Counted from the first letter of the stretch, positions 1 through 13,140 are shown. The stretch is DNA of 64,000 nt from Rhabdophis nuchalis (GCA_039707465.1 CM077644.1:98382375-98446374), one strand, 5' to 3'. A program made the numbers and translations. Notes: generated from the letters alone by a model not told the origin.

Positions 1-819
1 TTCTTTAGAATTGGTTAAATATTGAAAGTAACCACTTATGAACATGGCATGTTAAATTTTAAAATACATGCCATTAAATGTTATTCTCCTAGAGACATTT
101 TCCCACTCCAAACAAGTGCTTCAATTAAATTTTAGAGGGGAAAAATATATGTACTTAGGGAAATTGTAAGAATGCATTTCCTTGAATGTCCTCAGAATAC
201 AACAAGGGCCGAAGGGATGCCTGCCTCCATTTAAAGCAAACTCTGTATGGAATGGATGTGCCACCCAAATCAGCAATTCACAGAGCTAAAGGTTTGAGAA
301 ACAAGCTTGCTCCCCGTTACCTTGAACTAAAAAGATTTTGAAATGCAGCAGGCGCTCTGTTTTAAACCACTGCATACCGGAATGCATGGGTGCCAATTGA
401 ATTCAATTTATCCCGACTTAATTTGAATTAACATGATGGGTCTTTTGACACAAGCCGTACAGACTAATTGTTGCCTGTTTGCTTGCACTAAATCAGCAAC
501 TGAGGCAATCAGGAGAGAAGAACCAGATGTTCAGTGTTTCTTTGATTGCCCACAGCATTAAGGTTGGGAGGAAGATATGTGTGGCTGATTGACTCTATTA
601 GCATCTGTCAAGGCGATGTTTGCATTCCAGACACAACTGTCAAAATAAGCAGGATAATGGCAATCGTTCCCTTGTGTTACGTTTCTTGTAGGAACATCGA
701 GCCAAGTGCAAGACTTGTGAGGGTATAGAGCAAGATGCCCAGGGAACAATCGTGCCCTGGGTTGTGCACCGCAATCAACTAGAGATACACACAAAAATAT
801 ACAAATGCACATCTGTCTC
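1..819. other. Unassigned intergenic DNA
   Basis: No gene or recognisable repeat. The short frame at 546-728 has no family signature. Confidence 0.55.
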
Positions 820-1380
820 GTGGATTACTTTATATTCACTTTTTCCTAAGTGAATCTGGCTTTCCTCATTGACTTTGCTTGTTTGAAGCCAGCTGGGAAG
901 ATGACACATAGTGATCACATGATCCTGGGAGAGTGCAACTGTCATAAATGCAGTTGTGCCCAACTTTTGATCATGTGACTATGAGGACGCTGCACCGGCC
1001 ATTAGAGTGAAAACTGGTCATAAGCAGAGGTGGTATTCAGCAGGTTCTGGAGAACCAGGAGTGGAAATTTTGAGTAGTTTGGAGAACCAGTAAATATCAC
1101 CTCTGGCTGGCCCCGCCCCCATTTATTCTCTACCTCCCAAGTCCCAGCTGATCAGAGGGAATGGGGATTTTGCAGTAACCTTCTCCTGGAGTGGGGATAG
1201 AATGGCAATTTTACAGGATCCTTCCGCTGCCATGCTCACCAAGCCATGTCCCACAGAACCGATAGTACAAAAAAAAATGAATCTCACCACTGCTCATAAG
1301 CCACTCTTTTCAGTGCTGTTGTAACTTCAAACAGTCACTAAATGGATGGTTGTAAGCCAAGGACTATCTGGTTAATATAT
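820..1380 (+). mobile_element. Tc1/mariner-like MITE split by a hAT MITE
   Basis: TTGATCATGTGACTATGAGG, AACTTCAAACAGTCACTAAA and GTAAGCCAAGGACTATCTG place it in the GTAGTCCTTGACTTACGACC family. The left end is unclear. Confidence 0.65.
1025..1292 (+). mobile_element. hAT MITE (CAGTGGTGGG family), nested
   Basis: CAGAGGTGGTATTCAGCAGG ... ATGAATCTCACCACTG with flanks GTCATAAG / CTCATAAG (7 of 8), inside the Tc1/mariner-like MITE. Confidence 0.87.
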
Positions 1381-1654
1381 TAAGGCAGCCTACTCATCCA
1401 GCTGCTTCCATGTTTTTGCCCCGCCATGCTTTTCTGCCATGGCAGAGGGTTGGTCAGGGGTAGTCCCAGCATTAGAAGAAGCAAAACAAAGGGAAAGGAA
1501 GTCAGAAGGTCATGTTGGGGAACCCGTCCTGAATTTACCTAGGTAATTTTGCTATCCTGTTCCCTTAAGGCTAGAGTAAAGATAAAGGAGTCCCTGTGGA
1601 TTTTATTCCACTAGTTGTTGCTGACTATATGGGCTGGTGCTCATTTTCATTTCA

Positions 1655-1915
1655 AGGGGATTGAGCCAGCACTGTCCAAAAATATTTATGTGGTCATGTG
1701 GCCAGCATGACATCACAGGGCACTGTTGCCTTCCCACCAAAGTGGTACCTATTTATCTACTTGCATTTCCATGTTTTCGAACTGCTGGGTTGGCAGGAGC
1801 TGAGGTGAGGACAGACCCTCACTGTCGTGTGGCACCTGGGTCTCAGACCTGGGTAGCCGCCTTTCTAGACCACAGCCCAATATCTTAAACATTGAGCCAC
1901 TGTGCTGCTCTGCTC
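1655..1915 (-). mobile_element. Old Sauria-like SINE fragment
   Basis: GTGGTCATGTGGCCAGCATG, CTTCCCACCAAAGTGGTACC and GAACTGCTGGGTTGGCAGG match the SINE body in reverse; the head region is diverged and the tail is missing. Confidence 0.7.
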
Positions 1916-2350
1916 CCTTAAGGCTAGAGGCAGATAGCAAAATAACGCTAATATGAAAGAATCTGATCAGTTTCTGCATATGTAGTGGGGAAATCAGGCA
2001 TTGGAGCAATATGATGGACCTCCTGTGTTTATCACATAATCAAGGTAGTTTTATTTTTTTCAGGAAATGGTTACTGCTATAAAAAAATATGAAATTGGAA
2101 GAAACAATCTGGTCCTCACATTTTTCCTGCAGATCATTGTAAAAACAATATGATTTTTAAATTTTATTTTACTAGAGGTATATGCTCAAGCTTGGAGGTA
2201 TACGTTCAAACTTTTCCAAATCCTCTGCCATTTAGCTTTTATGAAGCAAATACAACAGTTATTCCTAAATCAAACAAGAAGTCCACTAAATGTTGTAATT
2301 CTAGGTCTTTCTTCCTTGGTGGATTATAAGATTCTTATAATTATTTTGGT

Positions 2351-2741
2351 GTTAAACTCAAGAGGTGTTAAACTCAAGACCCACGGGCTGGATCCAGCCC
2401 ATGGAGTGCTTAGATCTGCCCCACAGGTCATTCTGGAAACAGTGAAGGACCAGCTCTCAGTGCCTCTGCCAGCAAAAATGGAGCTCAGGAGGGCCGCTTG
2501 GACTGTAGGGGGCCGTTGCAGCTGGAAATGGAGCTTGAAAGGGCCACACACAGCCCTCCCAGGCTTCGTTTTCCCAGGCAAAAGGTTGCAGGAGTCCATC
2601 ACAGCCAGAAATGGAACTCGGAGCCTGTTTTTGCTGGCAGAGCATGACGTCGAGCTGGCCACACCCACACTGGCCACACCCACCCTCCCTCCCCTGAGGT
2701 CAAACACAACCCTTATATGCCCTCAATGAAATCGAGTTTGA
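2351..2741 (+). mobile_element. hAT non-autonomous element (AGGTGTTAAACTC ends)
   Basis: AGAGGTGTTAAACTCAAG ... CGAGTTTGACACCCTG are matching inverted ends around a GC-rich interior (frames 2241-2729 and 2324-2707 are chance). No clear 8-bp duplication; the left end has a local duplication of GGTGTTAAACTCAAG. Confidence 0.7.
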
Positions 2742-2759
2742 CACCCTGGTCTACACAAA

Positions 2760-3777
2760 GTATATCACTCTTCTAACTCTAGTGAACCTAAAGTAGATTT
2801 ATTCAAGAGTGTTAATCTACTGATAAGAGCATATTCTTAACGGGGATAGTTGTTTTAACTCAAAATGGATAAAACCTAGCAGTTACAATTTATTTAGACA
2901 TTGAGAAAAAGTTTTATAACTTCTTAGAAGGTTTTGGAGCTAGTTCTGACTTATTTTCATGTCTCCAGAGCTTTGTATTTTTCTACTCTATTTATTCAAT
3001 GTATTTATTCTATTCCATCATTTATCCAATTTATTCAAAAATCATACCTGATTGTTAATGATATGTCATAGTCCTAATTAAATTTATCTCAGGGTCCATA
3101 GCAAATATGTTTTATTTCTCGTTTTCTTTCTAATCTGGTTTTATAAATTCTTGCTTTCACTAATAGAAGTTAACAAAGTTACAATTCAAGGCATAACATC
3201 ATTTTTTCGATTATATGTTTCATAACTACACCAGGTACCCTTGTTCTTCTGCCATGTCATTTATACATGAGCTTGGGAAACAGTCTGGATACTTTATAAG
3301 TTGAGATAAATCAAATTTGATGCTATTGACTTACTGCAATATAAAAATATAAAAATTGGAGCTTTAAGTTATGATCTAATTCCTTTTGTTTATCTTATAT
3401 TCTTATATTCCCAGAAACCCTTCTCAACTAGTAAATTTCAAATTATCCCCAGATTTGATGCAAATGAAATAAGAATAGCCAGATGGTCTAGAATCCCAGT
3501 GAGTATCTGGGATAAGTTAAATGTGATTAGGGTGAATATAACTCCAAGACTGATTTATATTTTGAGAAGCCTCCCACGTTTATTCCACCACAAAATAAGT
3601 TTACAGAACATTTCTTGAGCAAGACTTTTTCCAGACTTTTGAACTTATCACTGGGCATTTGTGCTCGTTTTGGCTACCAGCTAGAAAGAGAGAGACTTCA
3701 AAATTAACTTCCCTTTTGCACTTGGCTAGACAGCCGTTTGTTCTTACTCAATGATGAGAATAAAATACTCTATGTGT
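2760..3777. other. Unassigned intergenic DNA
   Basis: Very A+T-rich; nothing recognisable. Confidence 0.55.
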
Positions 3778-3785
3778 GTTCAGAA

Positions 3786-4039
3786 CAGGGGTGAAATTCT
3801 CTGACGTCTGCTACTGGTTCCTTTCACATGTATGTGCACTGTTCACCCAAACCAATGGTTCTGACGACCAGCTATGCGACAATCAGCTGGCACAGCTGAT
3901 TGTTGCACAACTGATTGTCGGAACTACCAGTTCGCCCAAACCAATAGCATTTTTTTACTACCTGTTCAGGCGAACTGGTAGCATTTTTTTTACTAGCGGT
4001 TCAGGCGAACTGTTCCGAACCTGTAGCATCTCACCCCTG
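3786..4039 (+). mobile_element. hAT MITE (CAGTGGTGGG family)
   Basis: CAGGGGTGAAATTCTC ... GTAGCATCTCACCCCTG, 254 bp, with the perfect duplication GTTCAGAA at 3778-3785 and 4040-4047. Confidence 0.93.
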
Positions 4040-4332
4040 GTTCAGAAGTATAACATTCAACACTTTCTTGGCTAAATCCAGTCAGAAACAAGCAGCTGAG
4101 TTTTGTAGGTGATCCTCCTAATGTTCACAAGACTGCTGCGTTATTTGCAGCATATTTTGGGAGAAAGTTTCCTTTAAAACCACACAATAATTCCGCAGAA
4201 GTTGTTTATGGTGGTCTCATTCCATGGTGCTGTTAGAGCAACAAGTAAAAATATAAACCTTGGCATCTGTGGATATCAAAGAGCTTCTGCTATTTCTCTT
4301 TTGGTGCCCATCAAGTCTCCCTGTTCATTCAT

Positions 4333-4448
<116 letters not shown>

Positions 4449-4449
4449 A

Positions 4450-5520
4450 AAAAGAATGGTTTAATTCAAAACTTCTAACCATTTTTAGAAGCAAACCAAA
4501 TCTAAATCATGCTTCTTTTAAAATTCACTTGTTCATAGAAAATAAAATATCGGGGATCTCCAATCTGTAATTTTCTTAAAGTGAGCTTTACCAGGAAACA
4601 AAGATAACATATTTTAATGAACTAGATGGGGTAGGGATGTGCAGCTGAAATAGTTTTCTTCCCAGAAAATTACTGTTGATTTACTTCATTCATCCAGGCT
4701 GCCAATATTTCAGATGTGTTAAGTGGCCCCGATGTGGACAGTGTGAACAGCGTATATTTATTTATTTAAGAGCAGTTGTCATTTTGATTCAATCATTTGG
4801 ATGACTTAAACCATTTATCACCACACAACTATTCAAAGAGAGAATATTTGTTAAAACTCCTGATTTTTTGCCAGTATAATGAAACAAGCCTGTCTATTGT
4901 CTTTAGGTGTGAATCCAAAGGCATTTGAGTTCACCCTCACCAACTGCAAATACATTCATTGCAACAAGTTTTTAATGTAGGGTTTTGCAAAGAAAAAAAT
5001 GTTTTGAAAAGTACTACCAATCATCTTGTAGTCGAAGTCTTTTTTAACAGGACAGGTTTTTTTTGTGGAGTTTTTGCTCATTAGCAGATTGTCAGTCATT
5101 CTGTCATTTTATTTCAGTTATTGACCAGAAAAACAGATTTTGGAAAAATAGAGTCCCATTTAACTGTCCAAATGTCAGTGCAGCCCATACAGCACAACAA
5201 GCTACAAAATCATATAGCAATAAAATTGTAAGCTAGAATTTGGGGTTTAAAAATTAATGTAGTAAGGTATTATGTAATTTGAATAAAGTATTTAAATGTT
5301 TGTAATAGGATAGTAAATTTACCAACCTAAAATATGGAAATGCTATAACAGTTAAATCCATGGAAACTATAATTAATATGAATTTATATCTAAACAAAAT
5401 GTGGCATATAAAGAATGCATATGGAGTGATTATATTTTGGAAATGAAATGTTAGAATTCAATTATAATGACTATATTGTTAAAGTGACTCTGGCAATATG
5501 AATGAGAATAAGGCAGAAGG
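4450..5520. other. Unassigned intergenic DNA
   Basis: Nothing recognisable. Confidence 0.55.
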
Positions 5521-5878
5521 GGAGACATGGTGGCTCAGTGGTTAAGACGTTGAGCTTGTTGATCAGAAAGGTTGGCAGTTCGGCATTTTGAATCCCTAGC
5601 ACCGTGTAACAGAGTGAGCTCCCGTTACTTGTCCCGGTTTCTGCTAACCTAGCAGTTCAAAAGCATGTAATTAATGTAAGTAGAAAAATAGGGACCACTT
5701 TGGTGGGAAGGTAACAGTGTTGTGTGTGCCTTCGGTGTTTAGTCATGCTGGCCACGTGACAATGGAGACGTCTTCAGATAGCGCTGGCTCTTTGGCTTTG
5801 AAACGGAGATAAGCACCGTCCCCTAGAGTCGGGAAAGGCTAGCACATATGTGCGAGGGGAACCTTTACCTTTACCTTA
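5521..5878 (+). mobile_element. Sauria-type SINE, nearly full length
   Basis: tRNA-like head GGTGGCTCAGTGGTTAAGAC (A box), decayed B-box (TTTTGAATCCC), body ACTTGTCCCGGTTTCTGC, and Bov-B-like tail GTGCGAGGGGAACCTTTACC with ACCTTT repeats. Confidence 0.92.
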
Positions 5879-6872
5879 AGACAGAAGAAAGAATCAATTG
5901 ACAGTAAGTACATAATACAATTATATGGAATTTATAGACAGAAGCATTTGAAATGGTTCCGAATGAAGAATGTCTAAGAGGTGTTTGAAGAGAGTTATGG
6001 TGCATTGAACAAACTGAGGAATGGTTTTTGGCTGCAGTCCTCAAAATGGACTCAGACTGAGTTGATAGTAAAAGTTTGAGATAGAAGGAATCAGTGCAAC
6101 CAAGATGTTTGGTGAAGAGTGGGAATAGTAATTTCTGATGAATGTCAGCTTAGAGAGAACTTTGTTCCTAAACCACACAGGCACATTCTTGGCTCAAAGG
6201 TAACATTTATCTCCCCTCACTGACTGCTGTTGGGAGGGCATTGCATCCAGCCAAAGGCAAAGGCCCTTCTAAGTTTAGGGATTGTTATGAAACTGAAGTA
6301 TGTAGCTGTGCAGTATGGCTAAAGCAGACATTTTTGGGCAATGGTGACATATAGTCCCTAAACTATACGATCAGGGTGATGGCTGCTAAAGAGAAGCCAT
6401 AGGATTTTTCATGTAGCACTTGACACCAGGAAGACTAGGAGCTGTCAGTCATAATTAAAAGGAACCCAGCCAGCTGAGTTTCTTAAAAAAAAGTTTAAGC
6501 CAATGAGAAAGGATGTAAATCCAGCAAGAGATTTCTATTTTGAGTAGGCTAGTTTCACAATGAAGCATCATGTTTAGAACACAGGCAGCTATTTGGAAGA
6601 CATATTTCAGGAACTTAAATTAGATTCTTTTGCAGGGAGCGGGGGGGGGATCCCCTGTTAAGGTCCTATTGGATTCCAGAGAGAAGCTGAGTTTCTCTTG
6701 GCCAAGAAGACTTTGAAAAGATATGTGCTGTATTCTCTTGGAGAAGAAGAAAGATTGTACATCTGAATCTGTTTAATATGATATGGTCAACATCAAATTT
6801 ACCAATGTCTGTGGAATGGAAAACAATCCTTAGGTAGTTCAATGTCTTGGATTGTATTATTAAATGGCTATA
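5879..6872. other. Unassigned intergenic DNA
   Basis: Nothing recognisable. Confidence 0.5.
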
Positions 6873-6874
6873 TA

Positions 6875-7964
6875 CTGTATTTTTTGGAGTATAAGGCGCA
6901 CCTTTTTTCCTCTAAAAAGAGGCTGAAAATCTGGGTGCGTCTTATACATCGAATACAGCATTTTTTGCCTCCTGAAACCCTGCCCCTTCACCGAAATGGC
7001 CATGCGCATGCCCTTATGGAGGCTTCTAGAGAGCTCCTGGGGGCTGCGGAAGGCAGAAATGAGCAAAAAACAGGGCGTTTTTGCCCCACCAGTCCCCAGC
7101 AGCACTCTAAAAGCCTCCATAAGGCTATGCATGCTATTGTTTTGACCAAAAAAGGCCCGTTTTCACAGAAAAAACGGGCCATTTTTCCTCATTTTGGGCC
7201 CTCCTACCCCCCCAGGAGCACTCTGCAAGCCCCCCCCCAAGACTATTCATGCATTTTATTTGAAAAAAACGGGCCCATTTTTGCAAAAAATGGGCCGTTT
7301 GGGGGAGGTTTGCACAGTGTAAAAAGGGTTGTTTTTTTTCCCTTTTGGAAAGCTGTTTAGTTAGAGTGATTGATGAGAATTATGTTGGTCAAGTACTGTG
7401 CCTGCAGAAACAAAGATTTGTTCCAAAGGTGGTCAGTGATTTCCTTCTCCAGCACATGGGTAAATACACCTGGAAACTTCTACCTACCTACCCACCTACT
7501 CTCTCTCTGTCTCTCTATCTACTGTATTTTTCTCTTTCTCCCCTCTATCTACCTATCTACCTACTCTCTCTCTATCCCTACCTATTTACTGTATTTCTCT
7601 CTCTCTCTCTCTATTTCTCTCTATCACTCTACCTACTTATCTATCTACACACACTCTCTTCCTACTTACCTACCTACTGTATTTCTCTCTCTCTCTATCC
7701 CTTTATCTACCTACCCACCTAACTACACACTCTGTCTCCCTACCTACTGTATTTCTCCCTCTCTCTCTTTCTCTCTCTCCCCTTCTACCTACCTACCTAC
7801 CTACCTACCTACCTACTCTCTCTCCCCCTACCTACCTACTGTATTTCTCTCTTTCTTTCCCTCTCTATCCCTCTATCTATCTACCTACTTTTTTAAAAAA
7901 ATTGCCTCTTCAAAACCTGGGTGCATCTTATACTCCGGTGCATCTTATACTCCAAAAAATACGG
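6875..7964 (+). mobile_element. TA-target DNA transposon, 1.1 kb, non-coding
   Basis: Flanked by TA. Left end CTGTATTTTTTGGAGTATAA, right end TACTCCAAAAAATACGG. The interior has repeated GAGCACTCT...AAGCC modules with GGGCC/GGCCC runs, then a CTAC/CTCT tract (7481-7895). No transposase is visible. Confidence 0.85.
7481..7895. repeat. CTAC/CTCT compound microsatellite inside the transposon
   Basis: Alternating CTAC and TCTC tracts with a TACTGTATTTCTC motif returning every 80-120 bp, so it has a second, longer periodicity. Confidence 0.9.
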
Positions 7965-7966
7965 TA

Positions 7967-8817
7967 TCTTAGGGTATTTGGCAAATGCCATAATCTTGTT
8001 TTTTGAATCCTGGGTTTCTAGCATTTCTTTTCAATAGTGCTCAGCAAATCTCTAAATTGTTTGCTTCAGGCCACTCTACATCACCTGCATATAGAAGAAG
8101 GGGGGTATATCTGTTTCCCAATTTGGATGGATGGAGGAATGTATTGTTTAATTTATCAATGAGCGGGTTGATGAATATATGAAAAAAGAAGAGCTAAATG
8201 CATCCTTGGGTCAGCTCTCTTTTGTCTGGGATTTCTTTTGGCCAATGTCCATGCATATCATTCTGTAACTTCATCCAAGAATTTTCATGAAACTTGTAGA
8301 TGAGCATAAGCAACCATCTATCCATTAAGAATCCATTGCTTCCATAATTTAAATCTTGAGATGAAATTGAAGGCAATCTGAAATCAATGAAGTCTACATA
8401 GAGGCCAGAACAGGTCCCAGAGTACTTCTCAACTGAATGTCAAAGAGTTAGGGCAACATCCAAATTTAACAATGGAATAAATAAACATAAATTCAGGCAG
8501 TGATATAAAGCAATGCATATGTGTACTACCACATGACTTGGAACTCAGGATTTTTCCTGAGATAAAATCAGGATTTTTCAATTACACAGAGCTGGTTAAG
8601 GAAACCCCAGTTCTTCAAATGTTAAGCACAATTACTAGGATCTTTCAACTTTGAAGAACGATGGATGGGCTTCTGGAAACTGCAATTCAGTATTGATTGC
8701 TAGACATTCCTCACTCAAGATATGGAAGAATTTAAGCAGATGTATATATAACATTCATTTCAGCAAAAAAAAAAAAAACCTGAGTTCAACATCTGGCTGA
8801 TAAGATATACCTTAGGG
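7967..8817. other. Unassigned intergenic DNA
   Basis: Nothing recognisable; A14 at about 8766. Confidence 0.5.
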
Positions 8818-9413
8818 CAGTAATGGCAAACCTTTTTTGGCTCACATGCCAAAAACGAGGGGAGTGCAGGGGGGTCGTGCATGGGTGCACCACACCCATA
8901 ATGCTATGCGCAGCACCACAGCATGGATGCACGCACAACCAGTGCTCCCCCCATTTTTGCCGTGCATTTTTTGCCCTCCCCAGGCTCCAGAGGCTTTATA
9001 GGAGCCTGGGGAGGATGAAAACAGCCTTGCCTGCCCCTCCCCCTGGAGGCTCTCCAGAGGCTTCAGGAGCTTGCCTGAAGCCTCTGGAGCATGAAAAATC
9101 ACCCCTACCGGCAAATTGGAAGTTCAGGAATGGACTTCCGGTTTGCTTGTAGGGCCGGTTTTAGCCCTCCAGAGCCTTCAGGGTAGCCTCCTGAAAGCTC
9201 TGGAGGGCTAAAATAGGGCCCTATGAGCAACCCAGAAGGGACTTCTGATTTGCTCTTAGCAGTGGTGGGTTTCTGCAGGCTCGCACCTACTCGCAAGAGC
9301 CAGTTGGTGAAATTTAGAGAATCGGTGAGAGGGGGTTCCACCAGCGTACCTGGAAGTAAATCTGGCCCGCCGCTGCCAGTGACCCAACGGAAAGGAAAGG
9401 AAAGGAGAGGAAA

Positions 9414-9503
<90 letters not shown>

Positions 9504-9975
9504 ATTTATCATCACAATTGAGTCCAAAATTTTGGTTGCTAAGCAAGAGCGTTGTTAAATGAGTTTCACCACATTTTAAAAGGTGGCCACTCCCACCCTG
9601 TCACATGACTGTCAAGCCACGCCCACAAAATAGGCCACACCTACAGAGTAAGTTCTAAAAATATTTGTAACCCACCAATGGCCCGTAGTGTTGTTTTTTG
9701 CCCTCTGGAGCCTTCAGGAAGCCTCCTGAGGGCTCCTGAAGGCTCTGGAGGGCTAAAATTGACCCTACGACCAAACCAGAAGTCAATTCCCAAACTTTGC
9801 CCATAGAGCTGGGTTTTTGCACTCCGGAGGGCAAAAAATGGCCTCAAAAGAAGGCCAAAGACAGCTGGTCAGCACACATATGTGCACTGGCCAGCTGACA
9901 GGACAAGCCTCACATGCCCTGATAAATGGCTCCGCGTGCCACCTTTGGCACACATGACATAGATTTGGCCTTTAG
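8818..9975 (+). mobile_element. hAT element (TGATGGCGAACCT family) with nested MITE
   Basis: The left end CAGTAATGGCAAACC and right region GGCACACATGACATAGATTT are decayed forms of the ends at 56199. The interior has repeated GAGGCTTCAGGAGC-type blocks. The MITE at 9260 interrupts it. The exact right end is uncertain. Confidence 0.6.
9260..9680 (+). mobile_element. hAT MITE carrying an internal AAAG microsatellite
   Basis: CAGTGGTGGGTTTCTGCAGG ... TTGTAACCCACCAATG with flanks GCTCTTAG / GCCCGTAG (6 of 8). (GAAA)n at about 9411-9504 sits at the same internal position as in the 21378 copy. Confidence 0.85.
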
Positions 9976-10231
9976 GTTTGCTTTTATGCTTCTTTACTAA
10001 TACAGTCAGTAGTTCTAATTTGATGAAAGGAAATACCATCTCACATCATCTCTGAAATTTATTTTCCAGTATTGTCTCCAGAATGGAAATAAAAAACACA
10101 CCTCTTTTAATTTGGTTTTATCCTTATGTAGCAGGTCAACACATTCTTTGAAAGCTTTCATGTATTTGTGGGGAGAAGATGTCAGCAGTTTCAAATTCAC
10201 CATCCAGTCCAGCTTGGAGGTTCATGAGTGG

Positions 10232-10425
10232 CATAATTTTAAGATGGTTTTTAGTAGGGTTTTAAATTTATTTTACCACAGGCTTGTATATTTAATTCAT
10301 TTTAATTATTTTGTACTGTATTTATTGAATATTGTTTTATTGTCTCCTGTGCACCGCCCTGAGTCCCTTCGGGGAGATAGGGCGGTTTATAAATCCAATT
10401 AAATAAATAAATAAATAAATAAATG
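10232..10425 (+). mobile_element. L2 LINE extreme 3' end
   Basis: GTGCACCGCCCTGAGTCCC ... GGGCGGTTTATAAATCC then (AAAT)n. Only 3' UTR remains. Confidence 0.85.
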
Positions 10426-11292
10426 AGTTTTTTCCAGGATCTTTGGTGGGCTTTGAGGCCCTCTTTTTATCTTCTGCCTTTCTTTGTTAACACTTAACAA
10501 AGTTTCAGACATTGCTTAAGGGCTAAAGCCATAAAAACAATCACTAAATATAATGTATTAAAAGGATTTCTGGGGCGAAAAATGGAAGGGAGAGATTCAT
10601 CAATTCCTCCTGAAACTTCATTAGCAATTTAACCAAATTAAAAAAAAAATGGATTTCATGGAAAACAAGCCACAATGACTAAAATTACGATAACAAAAAA
10701 AAATGAGTCAGGGCCAAGTGTGAAAAGAAGTAATGTCACTTTTATTCCTGCCTTCATCAACTAATGTAGTTCCTGCTCTTTATTTCCTATTCCGTTTAGT
10801 AATTCGAATGTCAAAAATAAATTCAAAGTGCCAGTATAAAGATAATAGGGGAAAGATTCTCGAAACATTACTATGGGTGATGAGCTGTAACATCAATTAA
10901 TATGGGAATTAAGTTTACCAAATGAAACTTCTATCACGTAATGTTAAATTTGTTTCAAGTCTTTAAGGAAATTGGTATTGGAAGTATATACGTTAACCAG
11001 ATCTTAAGTAGAAGTGATTTCACTGTAAAGTAATTGCTTGAAATTGTGCAATATTTAAGAGAGCATGAGAGAAATCTCATTCTAAATGGCTAAATTCCGA
11101 AAAGCCAGGTCCAAAAAATAAATGGACAGCAGTATCATCAGTCAACACCAAGATTAAAAGTTGCATCAGCATAAAACTGTGGAAGAATTTTTCAACTTTT
11201 TTGCAGAAGAGTGGAAATCCTGCTCCAAAATTTGTTGGTATTTGGCTTCTGTTAACAAGAGTCACACAGTCTCTGGTCTAAATAAAGATGTA
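10426..11292. other. Unassigned intergenic DNA
   Basis: Nothing recognisable. Confidence 0.55.
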
Positions 11293-11609
11293 AAGATAAA
11301 GGTAAAGGTTCCCCTCGCACATATGTACTAGTAGTTCCTGACTCAGGGGGCGGTGCTCGTCTCTGTTTCAAAGCCGAAGAGCCAGTGTTGTCCAAAGACA
11401 TCTCCATGGTCATGTGGCTGGCATGACTAAATGCTGAAGGCACACGGAATGCTGTTTCCTTCCCACCAAAGGTGGTACCTATTTTTCTACTTGCATTTTT
11501 ACATGCTCTTGAACTGCTAGGTTGGCAGAAGCTGGGACAAGTAACTGGAGCTCACTGACCTTTCTGATCGACAAGTGCAGCATCTTAGCCGCTGAGCCAC
11601 CGCATCCCT
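11293..11609 (-). mobile_element. Sauria-type SINE
   Basis: The minus-strand head GGTGGCTCAGCGGCTAAGAT ends in GAGGGGAACCTTTACC. A deletion of about 40 bp removes the region around the B-box, so the pol III promoter is broken. Confidence 0.88.
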
Positions 11610-11853
11610 ATAAATAAAGAGAGGAGAACCCAAAGAAGAAACTTCTTGGATGAGAAGCAAAACATTTCCAAACAAAAGAAATCAAGAAAATCCAGTTACC
11701 TTTTGGAAAAAAGTGCTTTTGGGACAACCATGACCTGGATGATTGAGATTCTCCATAAACAAGGGGAGGAAAATAATTTGGGTGTGTCAACTTATTTCTC
11801 CCCTCAATGGGTTTACTATTATGTAATTCTTTCAAACATTTTTATAATTTTAC

Positions 11854-12559
11854 TTTTTAAATTTTATTATAAACTAGTAACAAAAAAAATATATACCACC
11901 AGCAAGAATCGCGAAGATGTTTCCTGGAACGCCTGAAGAATGTTGGAAATGCGAGTCAGCCAAGGGCACATTCTACCATCAATGGTGGACATGTCCACAA
12001 ACCCAGAGATATTGGGGTAAGATAAAAGATTGGCTTATGGAGATTATATGAACCACCTTTCAACTAAAACCAGAGGTTTATTTATTGGGGATAAACCCCG
12101 GAGGCATAAGGAAGATAGACTGGTATCTTTTCACACACATCACCACTGCAGCCAGAATAGCATACGCACAGTTTTGGAAAGGGAAAGAACTACCATCAGA
12201 CCAACTAATTATCAACAAAATCTTCTGGTGTGCTGAATGCGACAGACTAACATATATCCTTAAAGACAGACAGTATACAATATTTTATCAAAGTTGGGAA
12301 AAATGGTATGAATGGATAGAGGTAAAAAGATTACGGGATAAGCGATAGGGAAAAATATACAATGTAGATATGTAAACAGTAAATAAAATAAATATATGGA
12401 GCAGTAACAATTATAAAGAATTAATAAATGTAAGATATAGATAAACAGAAATAATTAGAATAACTGGAAATGTAGTAAGATGATATATGATGTTACCTGG
12501 TAACTGTATATATATAGGGGGTGAGTCACTCCCAGTTATAGCTATGTAGTTTTGTCTTG
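11854..12559 (+). mobile_element. L1 LINE ORF2 C-terminal fragment with target duplication
   Basis: Encodes PGTPEECWKCESAKGTFYHQ, WWTCPQTQRYW, then TTAARIAYAQFWKGKELPSD and TIFYQSWEKWYEWIEVKRLR to a stop at 12348, with frameshifts. Flanked by 22-bp direct repeats at 11832-11853 and 12560-12581 with one mismatch, a clear target-site duplication. No poly(A) is seen at the 3' end. Confidence 0.88.
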
Positions 12560-12581
12560 TCAAACATTTTTATAATTCTAC

Positions 12582-13140
12582 AAAGCTGCTTTTATAGCTT
12601 TGAAAAAGTAGTTCAAAAAGTAGTCTTTGAAAGCTGTATTATTTATCACTTTTTCAAGCTCTGGAAGAAATACCTAGAAAGAGAGTAATCTGTTAAACAG
12701 CAATTTATTTCTTTTCTCTCTCTCCCCCATGAGTTATAAAAACTAAATTGTGGGCTGCTGCAAAAAATTAGTAAGCAAAAATGCTAATTATATTGTTCTC
12801 TGCTTCTTCTGGAATTTGTGGGAGGTAACATGCCTTGTGAGCAGAAAAATCAGCCTTCTCCTTACCTTCATTCCCTTACAGCTGTCCCAGCTATGACATC
12901 GGGAGAAGCTGTTGTGGCACTGGGAAGCATGACTTCACGTGAAAAAATTATGACTTCCCCTTAGAGGTAAGAACTTTGAGTGATACTCTAGTTCAGATGT
13001 GAGATGTTCAGGTAGCAAATTTAATTCCAGAGCTCCCTTCTGATTTAATAGTAAGAAGCATCAAGAATGTTAAATTGTTGGTTAATCTATACACTATTAA
13101 CAGACAGCACTCAGGAAATGAAACAGGAAGAGGGAAAGAA
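12582..13140. other. Unassigned intergenic DNA
   Basis: Nothing recognisable. Confidence 0.5.

Noticed and set aside
2241..2729. 162-codon plus frame and 127-codon minus frame
   Set aside because: They lie in the GC-rich interior of a non-autonomous hAT element and have no family signature.
5521..5610. tRNA gene
   Set aside because: It is the head of a Sauria SINE, with a decayed B-box and no acceptor stem. The same applies to 28064, 29664, 46566 and 58993.
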